Source: Planctomycetaceae bacterium (GTDB taxonomy: Bacteria; Planctomycetota; Planctomycetia; Pirellulales; Pirellulaceae). Taken from it: DNA of 64,000 bases. The notes below the pieces were generated by a model, which saw only the letters and a list, made by a program, of their open reading frames with translations, did not search any database and had not been told where the DNA came from. How positions within the stretch are numbered: the first letter of the stretch is position 1; the number at the start of each line of letters is the position of its first letter. Location of the stretch: assembly GCA_012729315.1 (NCBI GenBank), contig JAAYDI010000139.1:1-64000 (forward strand). Reading direction: 5' to 3'. Positions 24,277-31,552 of this stretch are shown in pieces. The translations under genes were made by a program, and so were the position numbers.

Positions 24277-25054
24277 CGGACCGCATGAAGACCGGACGCA
24301 TCATGTCGATGGCCGTGAAACTCTGCTCGTGAAACACCCGGGCGAGGATCCCCAGCGACAACAGCAGGGCCCCGAGCAGCACCGTCGCGTTCAGGCTGAA
24401 GCCCACCGCCAGGACGTTCAACTGAGGGAGCGTACGGCTGATGAGCCCCATGATCACGATCGACAGCAGGAGCGCCACCATGACGGGCGCTGCAATCTGC
24501 AGCCCCATCACGAAACTGAATGTCAGGATGTCGGTCAGTACGTCGACCAGGGAAGCCGCGAAATGCGTCTGGCCCGGCGGCATCTGCTGGAACGTCTGCA
24601 ACAGGGCCTCGAGCAGATGCTGATGCCCACCCAGACTCACAAACACCGCCAACACCAGGATGTTGAGGAACTGAGAGAACACTGACACGTTCGTGTCAGA
24701 GGTCGGACTCACTACGTCAGCGAGCGACATGCCCGACATCTGTCCCATCAGCTGGCCAGCCACCTCCAGCCCCGCAAAGTAGATGTAGACCGCCAGGCCC
24801 AATGACAGCCCGACCGCAAACTCGCCACCGACGAGCAGCAGCAGATGCAGCACGTTGCCCGGATCGTCCAGCGGCGCGTGCCAGCACAGCGGGCTGATGA
24901 TAAGCGCCATCCCGATGGCCAGCAGCGCACGGACCCGCGCCGGAATCACGGTCGAGCCCCAGACCGGCGCGAGCACGACCAGGCCGCTCACGCGGGTCAG
25001 GACCAGCACAAACACCAGGAACTGGTGCGTGTAGAGTTGCAGCAGAAGCTCCAT
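24269..25054 (-). CDS. fliR: Flagellar export gate protein FliR
   Basis: The product is 261 aa. FliR is part of the FliPQR export channel in the MS ring. It has about six hydrophobic segments, with HQFLVFVLVLTRVSGLVVLA near the N-terminus and PVWGSTVIPARVRALLAIGM as usual. A conserved interior section is LEVAGQLMGQMSGMSLADVV, and the C-terminal helix is LPQLNVLAVGFSLNATVLLG. I start at MELLLQLYTHQ. The N-terminal extension in the open frame lacks support. It lies 36 nt after fliQ. Confidence 0.93.
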   Translation of the reverse strand: MELLLQLYTHQFLVFVLVLTRVSGLVVLAPVWGSTVIPARVRALLAIGMALIISPLCWHAPLDDPGNVLHLLLLVGGEFAVGLSLGLAVYIYFAGLEVAGQLMGQMSGMSLADVVSPTSDTNVSVFSQFLNILVLAVFVSLGGHQHLLEALLQTFQQMPPGQTHFAASLVDVLTDILTFSFVMGLQIAAPVMVALLLSIVIMGLISRTLPQLNVLAVGFSLNATVLLGALLLSLGILARVFHEQSFTAIDMMRPVFMRSGP

Positions 25055-25090
25055 ACGTCGTTTCGCCTGGCAGGCCACCCGCTCCAGCGC

Positions 25091-25366
25091 CTACCCGCCG
25101 AGGATCAACCGGGGAATGTTCGTGATCAGATCCTCCGAATACGCCACCATCCGCTGGATCAGCCAGGGCAGACAGATGACCAGCGTCAACGCCATGGTCA
25201 CGATCTTGGGCACGAACGAGACCGTCTGGTCCTGCACCTGGGTCAACGCCTGCAGCAACCCGATCAGCAGGCCGACCACCACGCCCACCAGCAGCACCGG
25301 GGCGCCGACGACCAGCGCCGTGGTCAGTGCCTCGCGCGCCAGGTCTACCGCCGATTGTGCATCCAT
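25091..25366 (-). CDS. fliQ: Flagellar export gate protein FliQ
   Basis: The product is 91 aa, the family's usual size. Two membrane helices: VDLAREALTTALVVGAPVLL then VGVVVGLLIGLLQALTQV, and VTMALTLVICLPWLIQRMV. The motif QALTQVQDQTVSFVPK is typical of FliQ. The start is supported by GAGGGA 7 nt upstream. Part of the export channel with FliP and FliR. It follows fliP by 67 nt. Confidence 0.95.
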   Translation of the reverse strand: MDAQSAVDLAREALTTALVVGAPVLLVGVVVGLLIGLLQALTQVQDQTVSFVPKIVTMALTLVICLPWLIQRMVAYSEDLITNIPRLILGG

Positions 25367-25433
25367 GATGGTGTCCCTCGCGTCCTCTGCATCCGGCCCC
25401 GCCCGGACCACCCGGGCAGGATCCCTCTTCCCG

Positions 25434-26345
25434 CTAATACGGCGTGCCGAAACTCTCCAGCAGCATGCCGACCACCAGACGCCATCCGTCGACCAGCACG
25501 AACAGCATCAGCTTGAACGGCAGCGAGATCATCACGGGCGGCAGCATCAGCATGCCCATCGAGATCGTGACGCTCGCCACCACAATGTCCAGGATCAAAA
25601 ACGGCAGGTAAATCATGAAGCCGATCGAGAAGGCCACCTTCAGTTCACTCAACATGTAAGCAGGCAGCAGCACCTGCAGCGGCACGTCGTCGAACGTCCG
25701 GGGAGGCGGCGTCTCGGGCGGCAGATGGCGGTAGAACACGTGGATGTCGTCGGTGTTGCCCGCCGCGTTGATCTGCTGGGCCATGAACCGCTTGATGGGA
25801 AACGCGCCCCGCTGCCAGGCCTCCTCCAACGTCAATGAACTGCGCGGGTCCGTGTACGGTCGGATTGCCCCATCGTAGACGTCCTTCCACACGGGGGTCA
25901 TGATGAGCAGCGTCATGAAGAGCGCCAGCGAGGTGAGCACCTGGCTGGGGGGCAGTTGCTGCGTTCCCAACGCCTGCCGCAGCAGGCCCAGCACTACCAC
26001 GATCCGCACGAAGCTGGTCGTCATCAACAGCACGGCTGGTGCCAGGCTCAGCACCGTCAGCAGCAGCATGACCTGCAGCGTGGAGGTCAGACCCCGCGGG
26101 CTGGTCCACGCCTCGGGACCACTCGCCAGGAAACTTTGTGTGCCGGCCGGATCCCCGGCCGCCGACGTCTGTGCGGAGACAGCCGCCGGGAACCAGCTGC
26201 CGGTGATCAGCAGCGCCAGCGCGGCGACAACTGCTCCGCGCACGACGCGCCGCGCACTCAGACCGCTCCGCCCGGTACGCTCCGCGCGCTGCGCAGCACC
26301 GCGCCGGGTCGTGGCCGGATCGAATTCCGTCTGAAAGGCATTCAT
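25434..26345 (-). CDS. fliP: Flagellar export gate protein FliP
   Basis: The product is 303 aa. FliP forms the pore core of the export gate. The core begins [20 protein letters not shown] and [20 protein letters not shown], with [21 protein letters not shown] periplasmic loop of about 95 residues and the C-terminal [20 protein letters not shown] and [20 protein letters not shown] complete the fold. The N-terminal signal-peptide-like part is long (hydrophobic [20 protein letters not shown] at about 39-58, preceded by a basic Arg-rich stretch), longer than in enterobacteria. The start overlaps the fliO stop by 4 nt (ATGA), so the genes are translationally coupled. Confidence 0.96.
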   Translation of the reverse strand: MNAFQTEFDPATTRRGAAQRAERTGRSGLSARRVVRGAVVAALALLITGSWFPAAVSAQTSAAGDPAGTQSFLASGPEAWTSPRGLTSTLQVMLLLTVLSLAPAVLLMTTSFVRIVVVLGLLRQALGTQQLPPSQVLTSLALFMTLLIMTPVWKDVYDGAIRPYTDPRSSLTLEEAWQRGAFPIKRFMAQQINAAGNTDDIHVFYRHLPPETPPPRTFDDVPLQVLLPAYMLSELKVAFSIGFMIYLPFLILDIVVASVTISMGMLMLPPVMISLPFKLMLFVLVDGWRLVVGMLLESFGTPY

Positions 26346-26974
26346 GAGCGCTGCGGTGTTTTGTGGTCCAGTTGATGCAGTACCTGGCGGAACGAATCCG
26401 TGATGCTGCCCGGCTGCTGCCGCCGGCAGAGGCTCGTCACGTGATTGACTTCGTCCACATCCGTGATCTCGGTCAACGTCTCCGCATGGTCGGCGGTGAC
26501 GGAAACCAGCAGCAGCCGGCGGCCGAGCCGGATCAGCTGCAGATGGTGGCGGCTGGCCAGTGGCGTGCGTCCCAGGACCTCGATCACGTCGCTCGAGAGC
26601 GATGCCGTGGCACGGGGAAATGCGCGGCGCGAGAGCCAGACCACGAAGAAGAACAGCCCCAGCACAATCGCCAGGCTGCTCAATACGACCAGCGCCATGT
26701 TACCGCGGGTTGTGGACGTCGAGCCTGGCGCCCTGTCGCGCGCCCCCGGCTTCGGCGGCGGGATCGGAATCGCACCCTCACGCGCCGGCAACGTCGGCGG
26801 CACCATGCTGTGCCGCGCGACCGGCCCCGGTTGCTGCCCCGCCAGGTACCCCGCCGCCGGGGCCGCGGGCACCGGTTCCTGGCCAGGAAGCTGTCGCGGA
26901 CCGAGTGCCAGTCCCCACGTCACCAGAGCGATGATTGCAGCGAGCGTGATCCGCGCCATCCGTGTCCTTCCCAC
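26342..26974 (-). CDS. fliO: FliO-like flagellar biosynthesis protein
   Basis: The product is 210 aa. FliO assists assembly of the FliP complex. There is an N-terminal signal-like segment ([20 protein letters not shown]), a Pro-rich linker (30-85), a single membrane helix ([21 protein letters not shown], about 92-112), and then a small beta domain ([20 protein letters not shown] and [20 protein letters not shown]) characteristic of FliO. Gene position between fliN and fliP supports the call. The start may be ATG 26974 or ATG 26959. Confidence 0.88.
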   Translation of the reverse strand: MGRTRMARITLAAIIALVTWGLALGPRQLPGQEPVPAAPAAGYLAGQQPGPVARHSMVPPTLPAREGAIPIPPPKPGARDRAPGSTSTTRGNMALVVLSSLAIVLGLFFFVVWLSRRAFPRATASLSSDVIEVLGRTPLASRHHLQLIRLGRRLLLVSVTADHAETLTEITDVDEVNHVTSLCRRQQPGSITDSFRQVLHQLDHKTPQRS

Positions 26975-27038
26975 GCTGAGTGACGATCCGCGACAAGCCG
27001 GAAGTCCGCCGGCAGCCTGCCTCGTCGCCGATGGTCAC

Positions 27039-27623
27039 TCAGTCTCCATCATCTCCCGAGATGAGTTCCGCAATCCGCACGCAGAAGTTGTCGTTGAGCA
27101 CCAGTACTTCGCCCCGCGCGACCAGCCGCCCATTGACAAAGACGTCGACCGGGTCGCCGGCCAGCTTGTCCAGCGCGACCACCGCGCCGCGCCGCAACTG
27201 CAGGACGTCCTCCAAATACATTTGCGTGCGCCCCAGCTCGATTCGCAGATCGAGCTCCACGTCGCGCAGCAACTCGAGCGACGCGCGCTCCGTCGTCGCG
27301 GGAGACCCTGTCAGATCCCGCAGCTCGAAGGGCGCTAGATGCGGGATCTCATTCTCGACCGGCTGGTCCACCGAACGAATCGCCTGCTCCGCCTGCGCCA
27401 AGAGTAACTGTACGTCCTCATCCATCGGCCCCGGACGCGGCGCAGTGGCGGATGCAGTGGAATGCGGCGGTGTGCCCGGGGGCGGGCCAATCTCCACCGT
27501 CGAACGAGGTCGCACCACCGACTTGGACGACGCAGCAGGCGTAGCCGCCGGATTGCTGCCCGCCGCTTGACGTAGCAGTTCCTCGATCTCGTCCTGGCAC
27601 AGATTTTCCTTGTCGTCTGTCAT
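27039..27623 (-). CDS. fliN: Flagellar switch protein FliN with FliM-like N-terminus
   Basis: The product is 194 aa, longer than classical FliN. The C-terminal SpoA domain (about 117-190) has DVELDLRIELGRTQMYLEDV, RRGAVVALDKLAGDPVDVFV and NGRLVARGEVLVLNDNFCVR, all typical. FliN forms the C-ring base with FliG and FliM and sets rotation direction. The first 20 residues, with LCQDEIEELLRQA, resemble the CheY-phosphate-binding peptide of FliM (consensus SQDEIDALL). A Pro/Ser-rich linker and a second acidic helix (MDEDVQLLLAQAEQAI, 67-82) follow. No fliM gene is present in its usual place beside fliN. Ribosome site AAGGG is 6 nt before the chosen ATG. Confidence 0.93.
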   Translation of the reverse strand: MTDDKENLCQDEIEELLRQAAGSNPAATPAASSKSVVRPRSTVEIGPPPGTPPHSTASATAPRPGPMDEDVQLLLAQAEQAIRSVDQPVENEIPHLAPFELRDLTGSPATTERASLELLRDVELDLRIELGRTQMYLEDVLQLRRGAVVALDKLAGDPVDVFVNGRLVARGEVLVLNDNFCVRIAELISGDDGD

Positions 27624-27670
27624 CGGAATCCCTTCCTCACGCACCGGGCAAGGCCACGATCCGTGACCGA

Positions 27671-28216
27671 CTACAATTCGACGAACGTGTAGTCGGCAAA
27701 GATGACCGACCGCAGCAGTGGTTTGCCCAGCAAGGCGTTACTTTTCTCTAAAAACCGCCTTTTGATCAACCCCAACCCGGCGTCTTCCAGGTCGCTCACC
27801 TCGCAATTGCGGATTTCGACAATCACCTGGTCCCGAAATCGACGCTCGTTGCGCGCAAACAGCTGGGTAAACTCCTCTTTCTCCGCCTCCGCTACCGTGC
27901 CGTACAGGTGGAAATCGGTGCGGAACGTCGTCTCCGCCGGCAGGCGATGATTGGTGATGGCGAATTTCCCCAGGTCGACTTCGACTACGGGGACCGCCGG
28001 GTTTGTGCTGTCATCCTGGCTTGCCTCGGCGTCTGTCTTGGCCTCCTGGGCTAGTTGCTCGACCTGGGCCGCCACCTCGCTGGCGCTGGGAAGCCAGAAG
28101 TAGGCGAACAGGCATTCGGCTGCCACGACGCACCCCATGAAGCCGGCAATCAGGAGGCGGGCGAGGATGGCGTTGCGAGGTTTGGCCTGGGGGGTATCTG
28201 GTTCGGCGTCGGACAT
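27671..28216 (-). CDS. fliL: FliL-like basal-body-associated protein
   Basis: The product is about 181 aa. It has a short cytoplasmic N-terminus, one membrane helix (ILARLLIAGFMGCVVAAECL, about 17-36), a Glu/Asp-rich linker and a periplasmic domain. The domain reads VVEVDLGKFAITNHRLP, FRTDFHLYGTVAE, then RRFRDQVIVEIRNC and KSNALLGKPLLRSVIFADYT. This matches the general FliL layout; FliL rings stabilise stators next to the motor. Sequence similarity to FliL is modest, so position just before fliN adds weight. Start could be ATG 28237. motA and motB, often next to fliL, are absent here. Confidence 0.72.
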   Translation of the reverse strand: MSDAEPDTPQAKPRNAILARLLIAGFMGCVVAAECLFAYFWLPSASEVAAQVEQLAQEAKTDAEASQDDSTNPAVPVVEVDLGKFAITNHRLPAETTFRTDFHLYGTVAEAEKEEFTQLFARNERRFRDQVIVEIRNCEVSDLEDAGLGLIKRRFLEKSNALLGKPLLRSVIFADYTFVEL

Positions 28217-28293
28217 GGCAAGGCTACCCGTTTGCATGGTGCGGCGGTCGGGCGACGGCCGCACGGAGCGTGAAGCAAGATGATCGTCTTGAT

Positions 28294-28322
28294 CAAACCT
28301 AGTTCAAACCTAGTTCAAACCT
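28294..28322. repeat. 11-bp tandem repeats upstream of fliL
   Basis: CAAACCTAGTT occurs twice in tandem and a third time partially (CAAACCT), in the flgE-fliL gap about 80 nt before the fliL start. On the left is a dyad CAAGA/TCTTG (28275-28290). The position fits a regulator binding site for the fliL transcription unit, but this is not shown. Confidence 0.5.
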
Positions 28323-28401
28323 GGCTTCTGGGTAGCGGTGACAGAAAAATCACTTGCGCCGAATGCGCCGGACGGTGGGGCGGGGCGGTAGCGCACGATT
28401 G

Positions 28402-28431
28402 CCCGGCGGGGCGTCAGGCCGCCCCGCCGGG
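28402..28431 (-). terminator. GC-rich 11-bp stem after flgE
   Basis: CCCGGCGGGGC (28402-28412) pairs perfectly with GCCCCGCCGGG (28421-28431) around an 8-nt loop, 25 nt after the flgE stop. On the flgE strand no U-tract follows; the T-run (TTTT) lies on the other side and would serve plus-strand transcripts. It is likely to end or attenuate the flgB-flgE transcript before fliL. Confidence 0.65.
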
Positions 28432-28455
28432 AGTTTTGCCATCTGCCGCGCGCGG

Positions 28456-30942
28456 CTATCGCCGAATGTTAAGCAGCTCATCGAGCAGCGTCTGGGAGGT
28501 CGAGATCACGCGCGAGTTGGCCCGGTACTGAGTGGAGGCCAGCAGCAGGTCGACCAGGTTCTTGCCGGTGTCGGTATTGGACAGTTCGATTGCGCCGGCC
28601 ACGATACTGCCCAGTCCGAGATCGCCCGGGTTTCCTTCCACGGGTAGTCCGGAGTTGAACCCGATTCCATACATGTTCTCGCCCCGCTGGTCGAGTCCCA
28701 CCGGGTTGGCGAACCGTACCATGCGGATCTGGCCCAGGGTGCGCGACATGCCGTTGCTGAAGACACCTATGATCTCGCCCCCTTCCCCAATGCTGTAGCT
28801 GGTGAGGGTGCCCACGGCCGAGCCGTCCTGCCGGGAGGCGGCGATCTTGCAGGCGTCGGATGCAAACCCTGAGACCTGCGAGAAGTCCAGGGCGAACACG
28901 AGTGGATTGACGGAGGGGAGGTCGGCCCGATCGATGTTCACGTTCGGGTTGTCGGCGTGGATCAGATTCCCTGCGCCGTCGAACGCGACGAGCCCCGTGC
29001 CGACGGCGATGCGATAGTTCGCACCCGGCGGATCGTTGTCGCCGCAGTCGGCGTACCACCGATACGTCGTCGCGGTGTTGTCCCGCGACTCCAGCACGGC
29101 TGTCAGGCGGACGTTCAGGGGAATGCCCAGCGAATCGTACACAATGAAATCGGACGCCACGCTCTGCCCGATACCTTCCTGGACGGAGGCGAAGCCGAAA
29201 CTGGGCGTCGCGGTCGACCCGTCGGGCAGGTTCATCTGGAACGCCGACGAGGGGATGCTCACGGAGTTGGCCGTTCCGGTGTTGGACACGACGCGCATCC
29301 GCCCGTCGTTCGTGATGCTCGCCCCCGGTGCCAGCATGCCTGACTCCCCGGGAATCTTGTTGATCGATTTGCGGATCGGGTTCACGTCGCCGGTCAGCGA
29401 CGTCTGGATGCCGGACGCCAGTGTCAGGAACTGCAGGTACTCGCCGACCGTCGTTTCGGCCGTGATCTCCATCGTCTTGGTCATCAGCGCGTTGCCCCCC
29501 TTGCGCCCCGTGTACTTCAGCGTGCCGACGTGGAACATTGGCTGGTAGTCCAGCCCATCCCGGCGCACGACGTTGGTCAGCAGCGTGCCACTCGTGATGG
29601 TCGGCCCGTCCAGGTTGATCTGGCGATTGGCCGGGTTGGTCAGATCCGAGATGTCAGCGTCGCTGCGCGAGTCGATGTAGGTCTGCTGGTCGGGCGGCAC
29701 GCTGGCGACCAGATAGTACTGCTCCACGTTGCTGGACAAATTTCGGTAGATATTGATTGTGTCGTACTTCGGAGCGTCGGGCCCGGTCGGGAACGGCGGC
29801 AGATTCTTCAGCTCAATGCGCCCGTTGACGATGGTCACGGGCCCGAGCAACTCGGACGGGCGGCTTTCCTGCGCGCCCAGTCCGGAGAAGGTCACCAGGT
29901 AGCTGTAAACGCCATTGAGTTCCGCTGTGTCGAGCGGAGTGGAGGGGGGGGCGCCGGGGTCTTCGAAACTGGCGGCACCCGGGGTGGTACTGCCGACCAG
30001 CCGGTAATTCTCCTCTGGATCACCGACCGGCACGCCGACCTTGCGGCGATAGATGTTGAGCTGGTCATATTTCGGCGTGCCCCCATCGAGCGGGCTCGGC
30101 GGCAAGTCGCTCAACAGCGGGTTGTGCCCCGCGGCATCGATGGTGACGGGCAGGGCCGTGGTGGAGGAACCCGTTTCCTGGCCTTCGTTGCTGAGGAAGG
30201 TGAAGACGTACTCGTACATGTCGCCGGGCACGAAGTCGGTGCCGGTGCCCGCCGAGGCGACGGTGGTGCCGGTCGTGGTGGGCCGCGCGACAATGTTCAC
30301 CTGAGTGGGGTTGCCCGGTGTGTGGATGTCCGGGCGGGCGATGGTCGAGTCGCCCAGGATCACGCTGTCGATGACCTCGGAAATGGTGGCCACGTCACCC
30401 GTCGGAGTCAGGTTCCCGTTGAGAAAGACATTGCGCGTCGCCTGAGCTGCAGCGGCCGATCCCAGGGGCACCGTCAGCGGCACCAGCTTCGTCGGCTGCA
30501 ACTGATAGTACTCGTCGACGCCATGACCGAGTAACCGGTTGCCGGTCACGGACACCAGCTCGTTGGCCGCATTGGGTTTGAAGATGCCGGTGCGCGTGTA
30601 CTGCGGCTCGCCCTGCCCCCCTTCCACAATGAAGAAGCCCTCCCCTTGGATGGCCATGTCCGTCGTACTGGAGCTGACTTCGACGGTGCCCTGCGTGAAA
30701 TCGGGTGCGATTTCCGCCACCTCCACGCCCAGCCCCAGCTGCCGCGGATTCGTGCCGCCGGTGGTGGCGCTCGGCTGCGAACCCTGACTGAGCGTGCGCA
30801 GGAACTGGCTGGCATAGACCACGTCGGACGCCTTGAAGCCCACCGTCTGAGAGTTGGCTAGGTTGTTGGCCGACACATCGATCTGTACTTCGGCAGCGTT
30901 GAGTCCGGTCAACGCCGTAGTCATGGCTGAGGATAGACCCAT
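28456..30942 (-). CDS. flgE: Large flagellar hook protein FlgE
   Basis: The product is 828 aa, about twice the enterobacterial hook protein. The N-terminal rod segment (SSAMTTALTGLNAAEVQIDV, SANNLANSQTVGFKASD) and the C-terminal one (GAIELSNTDTGKNLVDLLLA, QYRANSRVISTSQTLLDELL) are classical and form the D0 layer. GEGFFIVEGG (100-109) and YTRTGIFKPNA belong to D1. Residues about 240-436 are an insertion of two related modules of about 95 residues. Shared landmarks are YxYxxTF near the start, VTI, LPPxP, PKYDxxNIYR and YxLVxS. These look like beta-sandwich modules. Start is supported by GAGAGGGG 8 nt upstream. A terminator hairpin follows. Hook monomers are exported by the flagellar apparatus and polymerise outside the cell. 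Confidence 0.95.
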   Translation of the reverse strand: MGLSSAMTTALTGLNAAEVQIDVSANNLANSQTVGFKASDVVYASQFLRTLSQGSQPSATTGGTNPRQLGLGVEVAEIAPDFTQGTVEVSSSTTDMAIQGEGFFIVEGGQGEPQYTRTGIFKPNAANELVSVTGNRLLGHGVDEYYQLQPTKLVPLTVPLGSAAAAQATRNVFLNGNLTPTGDVATISEVIDSVILGDSTIARPDIHTPGNPTQVNIVARPTTTGTTVASAGTGTDFVPGDMYEYVFTFLSNEGQETGSSTTALPVTIDAAGHNPLLSDLPPSPLDGGTPKYDQLNIYRRKVGVPVGDPEENYRLVGSTTPGAASFEDPGAPPSTPLDTAELNGVYSYLVTFSGLGAQESRPSELLGPVTIVNGRIELKNLPPFPTGPDAPKYDTINIYRNLSSNVEQYYLVASVPPDQQTYIDSRSDADISDLTNPANRQINLDGPTITSGTLLTNVVRRDGLDYQPMFHVGTLKYTGRKGGNALMTKTMEITAETTVGEYLQFLTLASGIQTSLTGDVNPIRKSINKIPGESGMLAPGASITNDGRMRVVSNTGTANSVSIPSSAFQMNLPDGSTATPSFGFASVQEGIGQSVASDFIVYDSLGIPLNVRLTAVLESRDNTATTYRWYADCGDNDPPGANYRIAVGTGLVAFDGAGNLIHADNPNVNIDRADLPSVNPLVFALDFSQVSGFASDACKIAASRQDGSAVGTLTSYSIGEGGEIIGVFSNGMSRTLGQIRMVRFANPVGLDQRGENMYGIGFNSGLPVEGNPGDLGLGSIVAGAIELSNTDTGKNLVDLLLASTQYRANSRVISTSQTLLDELLNIRR

Positions 30943-31002
30943 AACAGTACCCCTCTCGTTCTTTTAGGCCTTGGTGTGGTTGTAGTTTTTCGGGTGTCCG
31001 AC

Positions 31003-31455
31003 TCAGGTCGCTGCGGCGCCCGGCGTGATCTCACGCAGATTCTTGAGTGACACTGTGTGGTCACCGACATGGACTTTGACCGTGGCCGGCTGGTTGTCTT
31101 CTCTCGGTACCACAGTCACCCGATCGACGACCCCCGAGATATTCTGGCCGTCATCGGACAGGGCGTTGACCTCCTTGCCGATCAGGCCGCTGGCGGTCGT
31201 CATGTTCTGGCCGAGCAGCACCGCGTCCAGGGTGCTGGTCAGTTTGTCGGATGCGCCGATCGACCGTAACTGGCCGATCTGCTGCAGCATCTCGCTGTTT
31301 TCCATCGGGTCGAGCGGGTCCTGGTTCTGCAATTCCGTGAGCAGCAGCGTGAGGAAGCTGTCCAGGTCCATGTCTTGGACGCTGGTGGCCCGACTCGGCG
31401 TGGTGCTGGTACCACTGGCGGCGTCAGCGGCGCTGGAGGCGGATATGGCGGTCAT
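31003..31455 (-). CDS. flgD: Hook-capping protein FlgD
   Basis: The product is 150 aa. FlgD caps the growing hook. The N-terminal signature is clear: MDLDSFLTLLLTELQNQDPL then DPMENSEMLQQIGQLRSI. The short C-terminal part (GKEVNALSDDGQNISGVVDR, VTVVPREDNQPATVKV, LKNLREI) is only the start of the family's Tudor/FNIII region, so this is a short form, as in many non-enteric bacteria. Ribosome site AGGA lies 7 nt before ATG. It sits between fliK and flgE. Its 97-nt leader carries five regularly spaced ACAAC motifs. Confidence 0.93.
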   Translation of the reverse strand: MTAISASSAADAASGTSTTPSRATSVQDMDLDSFLTLLLTELQNQDPLDPMENSEMLQQIGQLRSIGASDKLTSTLDAVLLGQNMTTASGLIGKEVNALSDDGQNISGVVDRVTVVPREDNQPATVKVHVGDHTVSLKNLREITPGAAAT

Positions 31456-31482
31456 GGGACAATCCTGTATTGGAGGGTGGCG

Positions 31483-31538
31483 GTTGTTCCGATCACGTTG
31501 TTCAGATAGTTGTCCAGATAAGTTGTTCAGATAGTTGT
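31483..31538 (-). repeat. Five ACAAC motifs in flgD leader
   Basis: In the fliK-flgD gap the motif ACAAC (GTTGT on the plus strand) begins at 31483, 31497, 31509, 31522 and 31534, i.e. at steps of 14, 12, 13 and 12 nt. Several copies share a longer unit close to ATCTGAACAAC. The fliE leader has the same number at similar spacing. Confidence 0.7.
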
Positions 31539-31552
31539 TCAGAGCATGCTGT

